Positions 15,568 to 24,766 of a stretch of DNA of 64,000 bases are shown piece by piece. Source of the stretch: Taishania sp045629585 (GTDB lineage Bacteria > Bacteroidota > Bacteroidia > Flavobacteriales_D > Crocinitomicaceae); NCBI GenBank assembly GCA_045629585.1, contig JAZQRM010000060.1:1-64000 (forward strand). Reading direction: 5' to 3'. Made by a program: the position numbers and the translations under genes. Each line of letters opens with the position of its first letter. Position 1 is the stretch's first letter. Below the pieces are notes generated by a model. That model saw nothing but the letters and a program-made list of their open reading frames with translations, was not told the origin of the DNA and searched no databases.

Positions 15568-18500
15568 TTAGAATTTTACAACTCTTAAGTTTTGGTTATT
15601 ATTAATTTTTATAACATAAACACCTACAGGGAAATCAGCTAAACTAATTTTAACTTCAGTACCTGAATGTTTTCCATTGTACACCAATTGTCCGACAGAA
15701 TTATATACTTCAATTAAATCATTATTGAATGAATTACTAGAAGTAACAACAAATATCTCCGTCGTTGGGTTTGGATGAACACTAATTGTATTTCCATCTA
15801 AATGTGAAATTGATAAATCATTCATATCTACACATTCAGAGCGGGTCATACAGTTATTCAATGTGATTTCACAAGCATAAACACCTCTTACTGTTGGGGT
15901 AAACGTACGACTAGTAGCATTTGCAATCACAGCAAAATCATTAGCACAATCGACCCATTGGTACGTCGCATTTTGTTGAGAAACGGTTAATGTTGATCCA
16001 CTTCGAGTAATATTTCTGTTAGTCGGATTCAATATTAAATTCATGTTAATAACGCTATCACATCCATTTACAGCTGGAATTGCAGCCGTGTACATCCCTG
16101 AAGTAGTATAAGACTGTCCATTAACTGCCCACACATATGGAGATTCACATGCACGAACGGTAACAAATGATTCCCCTTCATTTAGTACTACTAAACTCAA
16201 GTTGATCGTACTGTCACATCCTGTGCTAGCTTCAATAGTACGTGTAAAATATCCTGTTTCAGTTAAAGGCTCTTCACCAAACATAAAAGGTAAAGTAGAA
16301 ACACATACAACTTCTTCCACTTCAACCGTTTCATTTGTACAAGCACAGGTAACAGCTGCACGCCATCCTCTATAAACCACAGAACCGTCTGAATAGAACT
16401 GCACTGTTAACGAACCATCAGCAGCTGAAGAAGTGATTGGTTGTCCACCATTCGGTAAAGCTTGACCGTTAAATTCAAACAATTGTGGAGCGGCAATACT
16501 GTTACCATTAAATACTCTTAAGTCATCGATACCTTCTGTACGGAAATCAGAGAATGTCAAGATCACTTGTGTTTGTCCTTCTGGATAAAAAGTAACAATA
16601 CCTGATTCGCTATTTGTATAATCTGCGTCTGCACCTCCTGAATCATAGAATACCATTGCACAAGTTGTACGAGTTTGCTGTCCAGTACGTGGCATTGAAA
16701 AAGCATCGACAAGTCTAAATACAGATGGAGTCGAATAAACTGTCGTCCCCGTTCCATTACATGTCATTCTTAATCTATAGTAAGAAATAGTATCTTCTAA
16801 AGGTGCGGTAATTGGACTATTTGATATGGTTGCTCCAACGATATCCTCCCAAGGTCCGTTCGGTGATAAGGAAGATTGCCACTGGTAAGAAACGTTTGCC
16901 GCTAGTGTTTGATTCTGAACTGTACCAACAAATACAGCACCACCTTGTCCAATAGATGGCAAAAGAACAGCTTGTCCACCAACCAAAGAAGCATCACATA
17001 AAGGATTTGCATTTGCCACACAACCAATTACAGCTTCCCATCCATCATAAGTTACAGAACCATCCGTTACGAACGTAACCGTTAATGTACCATCAGTTGC
17101 TGTCGAAACGATAGGCAACCCACCATTTGGTAATAAGCTACCTCCAAAAGCTGGAAGTATAACAGGATCAGTGATATTCGAACCATTAAAAATGGTAATT
17201 AAATCAGGAGATTGTTCCGTTCTAAATTGAGTAAACGTCAATTGCACAGCCAAAGAAGGGTCTGTTGGAGCAATCGTGACACGCCCACTAAAATTATTAG
17301 AGTAAACGGCTTGACCTCCTGGATCAGTAAACACACCATTACAAGCTGTTACTAATGCAGGTCCAACCGGCATCACCACTGAAGGAACGATTCTAAAAGA
17401 ATCAATATTTGCAGAATAAGTAACATCTCCAGTAGCTGTACACGTTAGCATTAATCTATAATATGACATCGTATCTGTTCCAACCGCTAAAGGACTTGAA
17501 AAATTTGTTGCTCCTGCAACAGTAACCCAAGGTCCATTTACTGATGTTGCTCTTTCCCACTGATATTGAACACCTGTATAATTTACCTGAGGAATACGTC
17601 CCGTAATTGTACTGTTACTAAAACCTGCCCTTGCACTCAACTGAATATCAACATCTTCAATTGGACCATCACATGCATAAACACATCCAATAGTTGCTTC
17701 CCATCCACGATAAGTACCAGAACCATCAGAATTAAAAGTAACAGTCAATGAACCATTATTTGCCGTTGAAATAATAGGGTTACCTAAGTTAGGTAAAGTT
17801 CCTGATCCACCGAAGTTATTGATTAATGGTGTACCAGTTGCTGTATTACCATTGAAAACACGAATATAATCCCATGTAGCACTTTCCATATCGAAGAAAG
17901 TAAATGTAATCTGTACAGATGCACCTGGTGAAGACGGATTGAAAACAACTGTTCCATTCTCATAAGCTGAATAGTTACCTACATCGGTACCACTATCAAA
18001 GAATGCAAAATCACATCCAGTTACAGTACTAGTACCAGTTGTAGGCATTATTACAACAGGTAAAACAGTATAAGGTTCTGGATTTGAATAAACAATTGTA
18101 TTTGAAATCGTACAATTCGATTCTAAACGATAATAAGTAACTCCCGGTGCTGCAGCAGCAGTAATTGAACTCCCCCTATTTGTCGCGCCTGCAACATTTG
18201 TCCATGGTCCATTTTCTGAAGCCGATTGTTGCCATTGGTAAGTGATACCACGAGCTTGTGTTCCATTACTTACAGAAGCATTAAAAGCTCTACTCGGATA
18301 ACCTTGACTTGCTGAAAATTGAGTTTGTCCTGCAACTATGGTAGCATCACAAATTGGATTCATGTTTTGTGTACAACCAATATTTGCAAGCCATCCTGCA
18401 GCAACAGTTGATGCATTGGAAACAAAACGAACAGTTAAAGTACCATCCGGTCCTTGAGAAACAATTGGTTGCCCTGCATTTGGTAATATATTTGCACCAG

Positions 18501-20151
18501 AATGTTGATTAACTAAAACTGGAGAAGCAACTGAAGACCCATCAAAAATAGATAGGAAATCACTATTTACTTGTGTATTAAACTCTGTAAATGTCAAAGT
18601 TACAGCCATTGTTGGATCATTTGGAACAATCGTAACAACGCCGTCAAAGTTATTCGCATAATTTCCAGTTAATCCAGCATCTACAAAAATTCCACTACAA
18701 GTCGTTATTGTCGAATTTCCAGCAGCAATAGGGAAATTAGGTAAAACTGTAAAAGACTGAACATTTGAATATGTTATATCTCCTGTAACTCCACACGTTA
18801 ATTTAAGCCGATAATAATACACTCCTGCAGTTGCTGGAGCAACAATATTTGCTGTAAAACTTGTACCGTTAGCAACGTTCGTCCACGGTCCTGTTAAAGA
18901 ATTAGAAGTCTCCCATTGATAAGTAACACGTCCACTTGTAACCTGTGGTGCTGAACCAACAAAAGCCTGCCCTGATATACCTTCTGATCTTGTTAAAGCG
19001 ATCACAACATCATTAATCGGTCCTGCACAATTTGCCACACAAGAAATTGTTGCTGCCCAGCCATCATACTGAACAGAACCATCTGAGGAGAAACGAACAG
19101 TTAATGACCCGTCTGCAGCACTAGACATAATTGGTAAGCCACCATTTGGTAATCCGGTGTAACCTGAACTTGAATAAATTTGAGTTGCTCCAGTAGAGTT
19201 ACCATTATATATGTAAAACAAATCACAACAACTTTCCACATTAAAAGAAGTAAAAACTAACTGAACAGATGAGTTAGGACTTGCTGGATAAAAGGTCATC
19301 GTACCATTTGAATTCCCTGTATAGTTACCTGTCGCACCGCCATTATCATAGAAATTTCCTTCACAAGCAGTAAAACTTTGACTACCATTACCCATTAGGA
19401 AAATAGCTCTCGTCTCATACTGCACAACATTTGAAAAAGTTTCCAATTGAGAAGCTGTACACAAAACTCTCATTCTGTAATACCTTATACCTGCAGTGTT
19501 AATTGCAGTAATATTAGTTGATGCACTAGTTGCACCTGCAACATCAACCCAAGGACCAGTAGCAGTTTCTCCCATTTGCCATTGGTAAGAATAACCCGTA
19601 GCTTGCATACCTGATGCTCCAACTCTAAAAAGAGAGCCAAAACCTCCGTTAGTTGCAGAAATGGTTGCTGTAATTGTTTCTGTAGGATTACTACAAGCTG
19701 GAGCAGTAGAAGCAGTACAACCTAAAGTTGCTGCCCAACCTGCTCTTATAACAGAACCGTCTGAAGTAAAACGAACAGTTAATGATCCATCTGCTGCGGT
19801 TGAAGTATACGTTGCTCCGCCATTCGGTAGTGTCGTTCCATTCCCACTAAACAACTGAGTCGCATTTACATTGTTTCCATTAAATATGGTAACATAGTCA
19901 CAACATCCTTCCAAAGTAAAAGAGGTAAATGTCAATTGAACATTTGAACCAACAACCTCTGGGTAAAAAGTTACGGTACCACTAAAACTACTTGAATAAT
20001 CATTTGATGGACCACCATCATCATAAAAAGTACCCCCGCAGGTAATTATCGAATTAACCCCACTTTGGAGGTTATAACTTTGAGCATAAGCATTCGTGCC
20101 GCTCAAGGCATAGTAGAATACTAGCCAAAAAAGTAATAGTATTTTTTTCAT
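15568..20151 (-). CDS. Giant secreted adhesin-like protein with six CUB-like repeats and a T9SS tail
   Basis: 1527 residues. Signal peptide 1-23. Six CUB-like modules begin near residues 37, 261, 483, 712, 935 and 1163. Each has an opening Cys, F-x-D-x-G, a TFYP strand, VQLTFTxF, a FNG loop, LPNGG, DGSLTVRFxSDGS, and a closing GW-xA-x-IGC. Five Ig-like linkers with YQWQ ... GPW ... VAGAT ... YYRL separate them, giving a period of 222-229 residues (about 680 bp). After module six come two shorter Cys-bearing CDSTIN segments and a C-terminal T9SS type A sorting domain (VHPNPTTE ... LADFPVGVYVIKI). Probably exported by the Por system and bound to the cell surface; likely roles are adhesion, matrix or glycan binding. 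No enzyme domain is seen. Confidence 0.9.
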   Translation of the reverse strand: MKKILLLFWLVFYYALSGTNAYAQSYNLQSGVNSIITCGGTFYDDGGPSNDYSSSFSGTVTFYPEVVGSNVQLTFTSFTLEGCCDYVTIFNGNNVNATQLFSGNGTTLPNGGATYTSTAADGSLTVRFTSDGSVIRAGWAATLGCTASTAPACSNPTETITATISATNGGFGSLFRVGASGMQATGYSYQWQMGETATGPWVDVAGATSASTNITAINTAGIRYYRMRVLCTASQLETFSNVVQYETRAIFLMGNGSQSFTACEGNFYDNGGATGNYTGNSNGTMTFYPASPNSSVQLVFTSFNVESCCDLFYIYNGNSTGATQIYSSSGYTGLPNGGLPIMSSAADGSLTVRFSSDGSVQYDGWAATISCVANCAGPINDVVIALTRSEGISGQAFVGSAPQVTSGRVTYQWETSNSLTGPWTNVANGTSFTANIVAPATAGVYYYRLKLTCGVTGDITYSNVQSFTVLPNFPIAAGNSTITTCSGIFVDAGLTGNYANNFDGVVTIVPNDPTMAVTLTFTEFNTQVNSDFLSIFDGSSVASPVLVNQHSGANILPNAGQPIVSQGPDGTLTVRFVSNASTVAAGWLANIGCTQNMNPICDATIVAGQTQFSASQGYPSRAFNASVSNGTQARGITYQWQQSASENGPWTNVAGATNRGSSITAAAAPGVTYYRLESNCTISNTIVYSNPEPYTVLPVVIMPTTGTSTVTGCDFAFFDSGTDVGNYSAYENGTVVFNPSSPGASVQITFTFFDMESATWDYIRVFNGNTATGTPLINNFGGSGTLPNLGNPIISTANNGSLTVTFNSDGSGTYRGWEATIGCVYACDGPIEDVDIQLSARAGFSNSTITGRIPQVNYTGVQYQWERATSVNGPWVTVAGATNFSSPLAVGTDTMSYYRLMLTCTATGDVTYSANIDSFRIVPSVVMPVGPALVTACNGVFTDPGGQAVYSNNFSGRVTIAPTDPSLAVQLTFTQFRTEQSPDLITIFNGSNITDPVILPAFGGSLLPNGGLPIVSTATDGTLTVTFVTDGSVTYDGWEAVIGCVANANPLCDASLVGGQAVLLPSIGQGGAVFVGTVQNQTLAANVSYQWQSSLSPNGPWEDIVGATISNSPITAPLEDTISYYRLRMTCNGTGTTVYSTPSVFRLVDAFSMPRTGQQTRTTCAMVFYDSGGADADYTNSESGIVTFYPEGQTQVILTFSDFRTEGIDDLRVFNGNSIAAPQLFEFNGQALPNGGQPITSSAADGSLTVQFYSDGSVVYRGWRAAVTCACTNETVEVEEVVCVSTLPFMFGEEPLTETGYFTRTIEASTGCDSTINLSLVVLNEGESFVTVRACESPYVWAVNGQSYTTSGMYTAAIPAVNGCDSVINMNLILNPTNRNITRSGSTLTVSQQNATYQWVDCANDFAVIANATSRTFTPTVRGVYACEITLNNCMTRSECVDMNDLSISHLDGNTISVHPNPTTEIFVVTSSNSFNNDLIEVYNSVGQLVYNGKHSGTEVKISLADFPVGVYVIKINNNQNLRVVKF

Positions 20152-20547
20152 TTGAGTAATAGAAATATGTTCGATAAAATTAATACATTTTTCTAATTAT
20201 GAAAAGTTTTTTTTTACAACGAATACTATTCCCTTATAAATTTAAGGAAGAAACCTAAATCACATACCGAAGGGCTAAGCAAAAATGCTTGAACATTATG
20301 CAAACCTAAAAAAATACAAATTATAAAAAACTGAGAATTTAACTATTTTTAGATTCCTACTGTCATCTAATTTAACTATATAAACATCTATTAAATTATC
20401 ATCTAATCTTTTAGTACATGGATAATGTAAATTATCTTTGGTTGTATAAGAATACATTGTTACAGCAACTCCAGCAATGATTTAATGTTTCATAAATGTA
20501 AACTTACGCTTTAGCATAGACAATGGAAAAATAAATAATAAACTTAC
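20152..20547. other. Long AT-rich spacer
   Basis: 396 bases between the CUB-repeat gene and the acyl-CoA reductase gene, with no convincing ORF. TAGGTTTG on the minus strand at 20301-20308 fits the -7 consensus and could start the CUB-repeat transcript with a leader of about 140 bases, but no -33 element at the right distance is seen. Confidence 0.4.
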
Positions 20548-21630
20548 TTAATTCAATGACTGTAGCCAATCCATCGTATTTATATTATCCGCATAATCAA
20601 TTACTGTTGGCTCTTGCGCTTTCCCAAAAGGAAAGTAATCCTGTCCTACTACAACCTGAATCTCCTCTTTCTTTTCCTCTAGATATGCATCAACCTCTGC
20701 TTGACTCTCATATTCATGGTAGAACAACATTGCCAATGGAGAGTGCAAATCCCTTGTTTCTCTCAAGAGAATGAAATTATTATCTAAAAGGTTTATTAAA
20801 TTCAATAAATGTACAGCTCTGTTATAATCATAATTATTTGAATATTTGAAATGGTTTATTATATCTCCATAGGGATAAATTGCTTCAAAAAATGAATCAA
20901 ATTTGTACCCTTTTGGAACTATTAAATGAGACACATTTCTACATCCCAACCCAAAATAGGTGAAAATATCTTTCCCTAAATCAAATAATTCCTCTGTTGT
21001 TTCATTTCCGGTTAAAACAGCGACGGAAGTTCTATTCCCTCTAAAGATATGTGGATATTTCCCAAAATATTGTTGGAAATAATTTTGAGAATTATTGCTT
21101 CCAGTCGCAATAACAGCTTCGATACCTTCCATTTTACCTTGCACTAACACCATTCTATCTCCTAGAACTGGATTAATAGCTATCAAAGTTTCTTTAATCG
21201 CAGGCATTAAGAATTTATCATCTGAAGACAACTTACATAAAGCAATATTTCCAGAAATAAGTACACACAAAACATCATGAAAACCAACCAGTGGAATATT
21301 ACCAGCCATTATCAAAGCAACATTTTTTGGATTTTCTGAAAACAAATAATTACCGCTCCATTCTGTAAGCTTTTCCTCTGTCAACCAACTTCCAATACCT
21401 CTGAATGCATTTCTGACACTAACAGATGTATACCAATTATTATAACGCTCCATTTGTATAGACAACTCAACCAACTTTTCAAATTGATGTAGGCCACATC
21501 CCATCTGCTCGCTGTAAACATTATCTCCAGTACCAATCGCACGTAATATTTCTCCTAATTGCGCGAACGCTTCTATAATTGCTTTTCTTTCCACAGCTAC
21601 AAAATTACAAGGCTTGAATGATATTGACAC
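20548..21630 (-). CDS. LuxC-type acyl-CoA reductase
   Basis: 360 residues of the acyl-CoA reductase (LuxC) branch of the aldehyde dehydrogenase fold. VALIMAGNIPLVGFHDVLCVLISGN near 104-128 is the cofactor-binding region, and FGLGCRNVSHLIVP holds the putative catalytic Cys230. The reaction would be reduction of a fatty acyl-CoA to the aldehyde. No luxD/E/A/B genes are nearby, so bioluminescence is not implied; the aldehyde may feed lipid or alcohol synthesis. Start GTG at 21630. Divergent from a dicluster ferredoxin 65 bases away, a pairing I recall as common in Bacteroidota and which may mean a shared redox function. Confidence 0.85.
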   Translation of the reverse strand: MSISFKPCNFVAVERKAIIEAFAQLGEILRAIGTGDNVYSEQMGCGLHQFEKLVELSIQMERYNNWYTSVSVRNAFRGIGSWLTEEKLTEWSGNYLFSENPKNVALIMAGNIPLVGFHDVLCVLISGNIALCKLSSDDKFLMPAIKETLIAINPVLGDRMVLVQGKMEGIEAVIATGSNNSQNYFQQYFGKYPHIFRGNRTSVAVLTGNETTEELFDLGKDIFTYFGLGCRNVSHLIVPKGYKFDSFFEAIYPYGDIINHFKYSNNYDYNRAVHLLNLINLLDNNFILLRETRDLHSPLAMLFYHEYESQAEVDAYLEEKKEEIQVVVGQDYFPFGKAQEPTVIDYADNINTMDWLQSLN

Positions 21631-21672
21631 ATAAAAGCTATTTTTTTTACCTTTTATTTTGGGAAACGTAAC

Positions 21673-21680
21673 TATATTTG
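21673..21680 (+). promoter_or_regulatory. Candidate -7 promoter box (TATATTTG) for the ferredoxin gene
   Basis: Exact TAnnTTTG match ending 15 bases before the ferredoxin ATG. Confidence 0.55.
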
Positions 21681-21695
21681 TAGAAAAAAATCAAG

Positions 21696-22043
21696 ATGGC
21701 GATAATGATTACCGAAGAGTGTATCAATTGTGGTGCATGTGAACCGGAATGTCCAAATACGGCAATTTACGAAGGAGGTATGGAGTGGAAATACTCTGAC
21801 GGTACTTCTTTAACAGGTGATATTACAACATTAAATGGTGAAGACATGAATGCAGATGATGTACATGAACCAAAAGACATGGATGTATATTATATTGTTA
21901 CAGATAAATGTACAGAATGTGTAGGTTTTCATGACGAACCACAATGTGCTGCCGTATGCCCTGTTGACTGTTGCGTTGACGATCCTGATTATAGAGAAAG
22001 TGAAGACGAATTACTTGCGAAGAAAGACTTCATGCACTTGTAA
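21696..22043 (+). CDS. 2[4Fe-4S] dicluster ferredoxin
   Basis: 115 residues. Cluster one: CINCGACEPECPNTAI near residues 9-24 (CxxCxxCxxxCP). Cluster two: CTECVGFHDEPQCAAVCPVDCC, with the eight-residue insert between the second and third cysteines that is typical of Chromatium (Alvin)-type ferredoxins. The ~45-residue acidic linker between the clusters is long. Low-potential electron carrier in the cytosol. The divergent LuxC-type reductase may be linked functionally. Confidence 0.95.
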   Translation: MAIMITEECINCGACEPECPNTAIYEGGMEWKYSDGTSLTGDITTLNGEDMNADDVHEPKDMDVYYIVTDKCTECVGFHDEPQCAAVCPVDCCVDDPDYRESEDELLAKKDFMHL

Positions 22044-22081
22044 TAAACATATGATAACATTTATATTCAAATGTGAATACT

Positions 22082-22112
22082 AAAAAAGAGGAATAATGTT
22101 TCCTCTTTTTTA
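22082..22112. terminator. Bidirectional rho-independent terminator
   Basis: AAAAAAGAGGAA pairs with TTCCTCTTTTTT around a 6-base loop, between the convergent ferredoxin and RlpA-like genes. Confidence 0.9.
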
Positions 22113-22120
22113 TTTTAAAG

Positions 22121-22480
22121 CTATTCTAAACTTGAGTTTATAATGGAGATCTCAACCTTTGCAATCCCTTGACGAACAAAATTAAGCTGTTTAGCCGCTA
22201 GAAGGCTTAAATCAATAACAAATGCTGATCGCTGAGGTAATCTATCATTAATTTTAACAACAACCACCGAATCATTTGCCATATTCTTCACACTAACTAT
22301 AGTCCCAAAAGGTAAGCTCTTATGTGCTCCCGTGAGAAGTTTTTGATTAAAAACCTCTCCTGACGACGTCTTACGTCCCTGAAAAGCACTTGCATAATAA
22401 GTTGCCTTTCCAACTTCTACACTATTACTCGAAAAACCGAAAAGCAAAGTTGCAATAATCCCCCAACCCCATATTCTCAT
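22121..22480 (-). CDS. RlpA-like double-psi beta-barrel protein, exported
   Basis: 119 residues: a signal/anchor helix (MRIWGWGIIATLLFGFSS), then one RlpA-like DPBB domain. GKATYYASAFQGRKTSSGEVFN, LTGAHKSLPFGTIVSVKN, VKINDRLP and RSAFVIDLS are the family motifs, including the catalytic-type Asp in NDR-P and DLS. RlpA proteins are lytic transglycosylases acting on denuded peptidoglycan. This one lacks a SPOR domain, so targeting to the septum is not implied. Confidence 0.9.
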   Translation of the reverse strand: MRIWGWGIIATLLFGFSSNSVEVGKATYYASAFQGRKTSSGEVFNQKLLTGAHKSLPFGTIVSVKNMANDSVVVVKINDRLPQRSAFVIDLSLLAAKQLNFVRQGIAKVEISIINSSLE

Positions 22481-22638
22481 AGACTTAAATCTTCTATTTA
22501 GCGAGACCTAATCAACAAAAATCAAGCCAACAATAAAAACGCTAAATACCAACACATTACAATTCAAATAAAGGTAATGTTCATAGCTTATTTCCTATTC
22601 ATTAAGCTAATCGTTAACCTAATCACATTATTATCCAT

Positions 22639-22646
22639 TATGTTTG
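22639..22646 (+). promoter_or_regulatory. Candidate -7 promoter box (TATGTTTG) for the YjbR-like gene
   Basis: Exact TAnnTTTG. It contains the ATG at 22640 that would otherwise look like an upstream start, and so favours the start at 22658. Confidence 0.5.
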
Positions 22647-22657
22647 TACAAAAAAAG

Positions 22658-23005
22658 ATGGACATACAATGGGTACAATCTATTTGCATGAGTTTCAAAG
22701 GTACAACCGAAGACCTTAAATGGGAGCACAATCTATGTTTTTGCGTAAAAGAAAAGATCTTTTGTATATTAAATATAGATCATACACCTCCAACGCTAGG
22801 AATAAAAGTTACAGCTGAAGAGTTTGAATTACTCATTTCAGAAAAAGGGATCAATCCTTCGCCCTATTTAAGTCGTGGAAATTGGATTACAATAAACAAT
22901 GAGACAACATTAACCCGCATAGAGCTTGAAGAGTTTATTAAACAATCCTACGTAATTATTAAAAACAAACTACCCAAACGAATTCAATCAGAACTTTCTG
23001 AATAA
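22658..23005 (+). CDS. MmcQ/YjbR family DNA-binding-like protein
   Basis: 115 residues from ATG 22658 (MDIQWVQSICMSFKGTTEDL), which fits the usual family start (about 10 residues before the xSxxGxTED motif). LKWEHNLCFCVKEKIFCIL and GIKVTAEEFELLISEKG follow the family fold (CyaY-like), with the late LIKxSYxxIxxKLPK helix. Upstream ATGs at 22577 and 22640 would add a hydrophobic leader foreign to the family, and a -7 box overlaps 22640. Function of the family is not established. Confidence 0.8.
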   Translation: MDIQWVQSICMSFKGTTEDLKWEHNLCFCVKEKIFCILNIDHTPPTLGIKVTAEEFELLISEKGINPSPYLSRGNWITINNETTLTRIELEEFIKQSYVIIKNKLPKRIQSELSE

Positions 23006-23081
23006 GAATAATCAATTATCTTTATACTAGGTTAACAATTTTTCATTTATCTCTCACGACATTAATCATCTATCAATACCG

Positions 23082-23642
23082 ATGCACATTATTGACTTTC
23101 TACAACTAAATAACAATCTTCCATCTGACATAATAGCCCTTTTTCAATCAGAAGTACAAAATCAAACATTAAAAAAAGGCACACAGATAATAGAAACAGG
23201 AAGTAGGAACAAAAATGTTTATTTCATTGAAGAAGGCCTGACTCGTATGTATTATTTAAAAGAAGATAAATCGATTACTCATCTTTTTTCTGATCAACAT
23301 CAATTATTCACAAATATAGAGGTGATTTACTACGACGAACCTAGCTATTATAACATTGAATGCCTGGAAGATTGTCAACTGAATATTATGAATTACGACC
23401 GAATCATTGAGCTTGCGCAAACACACCCCATTTTAGATCAAATTACGAGAAACCTTCTATTTGAATCGCTTTATCGACTATCCAATCGAATACGTTCCAT
23501 ACAATTTCAATCTGCAGAAGATAGATATAAAGACTTGTTAAACAATTATCCAGAAATTTTGCAACGTACCTCACTTGGACATATAGCTTCCTATTTAGGT
23601 ATATCTCAATCAACACTCAGTGTTATCAGAGGGAAAATATAA
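23082..23642 (+). CDS. Crp/Fnr family transcriptional regulator
   Basis: 186 residues: a cyclic-nucleotide-binding-type barrel (about 10-115, with LKKGTQIIETGSRNKNVYFIEEGLTRMYY) and a C-terminal winged helix (HIASYLGISQSTLSVIRGK). No cysteine set for an Fe-S cluster is present, so it is not a classic Fnr. It lies 78 bases upstream of the RND efflux operon on the same strand, so it is the obvious candidate regulator of that operon (inference from position). Confidence 0.85.
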   Translation: MHIIDFLQLNNNLPSDIIALFQSEVQNQTLKKGTQIIETGSRNKNVYFIEEGLTRMYYLKEDKSITHLFSDQHQLFTNIEVIYYDEPSYYNIECLEDCQLNIMNYDRIIELAQTHPILDQITRNLLFESLYRLSNRIRSIQFQSAEDRYKDLLNNYPEILQRTSLGHIASYLGISQSTLSVIRGKI

Positions 23643-23703
23643 TTTTATACATTATTAACATCCGATTTTTAGAAATCTAAAAAATAAAACCAACTTTAGA
23701 CCA

Positions 23704-23711
23704 TACATTTG
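23704..23711 (+). promoter_or_regulatory. Candidate -7 promoter box (TACATTTG) for the efflux operon
   Basis: Exact TAnnTTTG between the Crp/Fnr gene and the adaptor gene, ending 9 bases before ATG 23721. The TTG inside it at 23709 is therefore not a start codon. Confidence 0.6.
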
Positions 23712-23720
23712 TTGCATAAA

Positions 23721-24758
23721 ATGAATCACATGCAACAGAATATTTGGCGAATTTCACTTCTATGCTTGAGCATAATTGCTTGTAAACCATCTACAAATAA
23801 AACCACAAGTAAACCTACTCCAAGCGTAAAACTTGAAACGGTGGCAACACAATCAGATACCTATATCTTACAATTATCTGGAAATATAGACGGGAAACAA
23901 ACCGTTAAACTTGGTTTTATGGTTGCTGGTAAAATAGATCAATTCCCAGTGAATGAAGGTGACCTTGTTACAAAAGGAAAAACACTTGCTAAACTGGAAC
24001 AAAATCAATATCAAATTGCTGTTAATTTAGCCTCATTACAAGTAAAGCAGCTAGAAGATGAATATAACCGCTTAAACAAAATGCGCCAAAAAGATGCTCT
24101 ATCTGCGAGTGATTTTGAAAAAATAAGCATCGGTCTACTACAAGCTAAAGAACAATTAAAACTTCAACAAATAAACCTAGATCATACCATTTTGAAATCA
24201 CCAATCAATGGAATGATTGTAAAAAAATTAAATCAAACTGGAGAAATAGTAGCACAAGGCTATCCTGTCGTTGTTGTTTCTGATATACGTAAAGTAAATG
24301 TTTTGGCTTATGTTCCTGAACAGGATCTACAATACATTAAAATAGGACAAAAAACAGAAGTTAACATTCAAGCTCTTGGCAAAATATACACAGGTATCAT
24401 TCAAGAAGTTGGTGGAATGGCTGAAGCCACTACTCGATCATTTACAATAAAAGTAGAAGTCGATAACCCTGATTACAGTATTCGACCTGGTATGATTGCA
24501 CAGGTGACCATTCCAACAAATCAAGAACGAATTATAATTGGAGTACCAACACAATCCGTTTTAAGAGATATCGATGGTAAAACATATGTTTACCTATTTG
24601 ACGAGACAAAAAAGACAGTCTTTAAACGATTCGTGACATTAGGAAATGTATTAGGGAAACAAATTGAAATCACCAACGGCCTTATTGAAGGCGACAAAGT
24701 TGTTTCTAGCGGCCAAAACCGTTTGTCTGAAGGAATAGAAGTAGTAATTTTTCAATAG
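23721..24758 (+). CDS. RND efflux periplasmic adaptor (membrane fusion) lipoprotein
   Basis: About 345 residues. The N-terminus is a lipoprotein signal (QQNIWRISLLCLSIIAC, lipobox SIIAC). Biotinyl-lipoyl halves flank a coiled-coil hairpin (about 95-170): KIDQFPVNEGDLVTKGKTLAKLE and ILKSPINGMIVKKLNQTGEIVAQG. The beta-barrel and membrane-proximal domains follow (VLAYVPEQDLQYIKIGQ, VPTQSVLRDIDGKTYVYLF). ATG 23721 or ATG 23730 may be used; the second gives the cleaner signal. First gene of adaptor-pump-channel, 8 bases before the pump. Confidence 0.93.
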   Translation: MNHMQQNIWRISLLCLSIIACKPSTNKTTSKPTPSVKLETVATQSDTYILQLSGNIDGKQTVKLGFMVAGKIDQFPVNEGDLVTKGKTLAKLEQNQYQIAVNLASLQVKQLEDEYNRLNKMRQKDALSASDFEKISIGLLQAKEQLKLQQINLDHTILKSPINGMIVKKLNQTGEIVAQGYPVVVVSDIRKVNVLAYVPEQDLQYIKIGQKTEVNIQALGKIYTGIIQEVGGMAEATTRSFTIKVEVDNPDYSIRPGMIAQVTIPTNQERIIIGVPTQSVLRDIDGKTYVYLFDETKKTVFKRFVTLGNVLGKQIEITNGLIEGDKVVSSGQNRLSEGIEVVIFQ

Positions 24759-24766
24759 TTTAAATT

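Noticed and set aside
15568..20151. DNA tandem repeat or assembly duplication
   Set aside because: The modules are alike in protein pattern but clearly diverged in DNA sequence, so they are genuine old domain repeats.
20548..21630. Bioluminescence (lux) locus
   Set aside because: luxA, luxB, luxD and luxE are absent; LuxC-type reductases occur in many non-luminous Bacteroidota.
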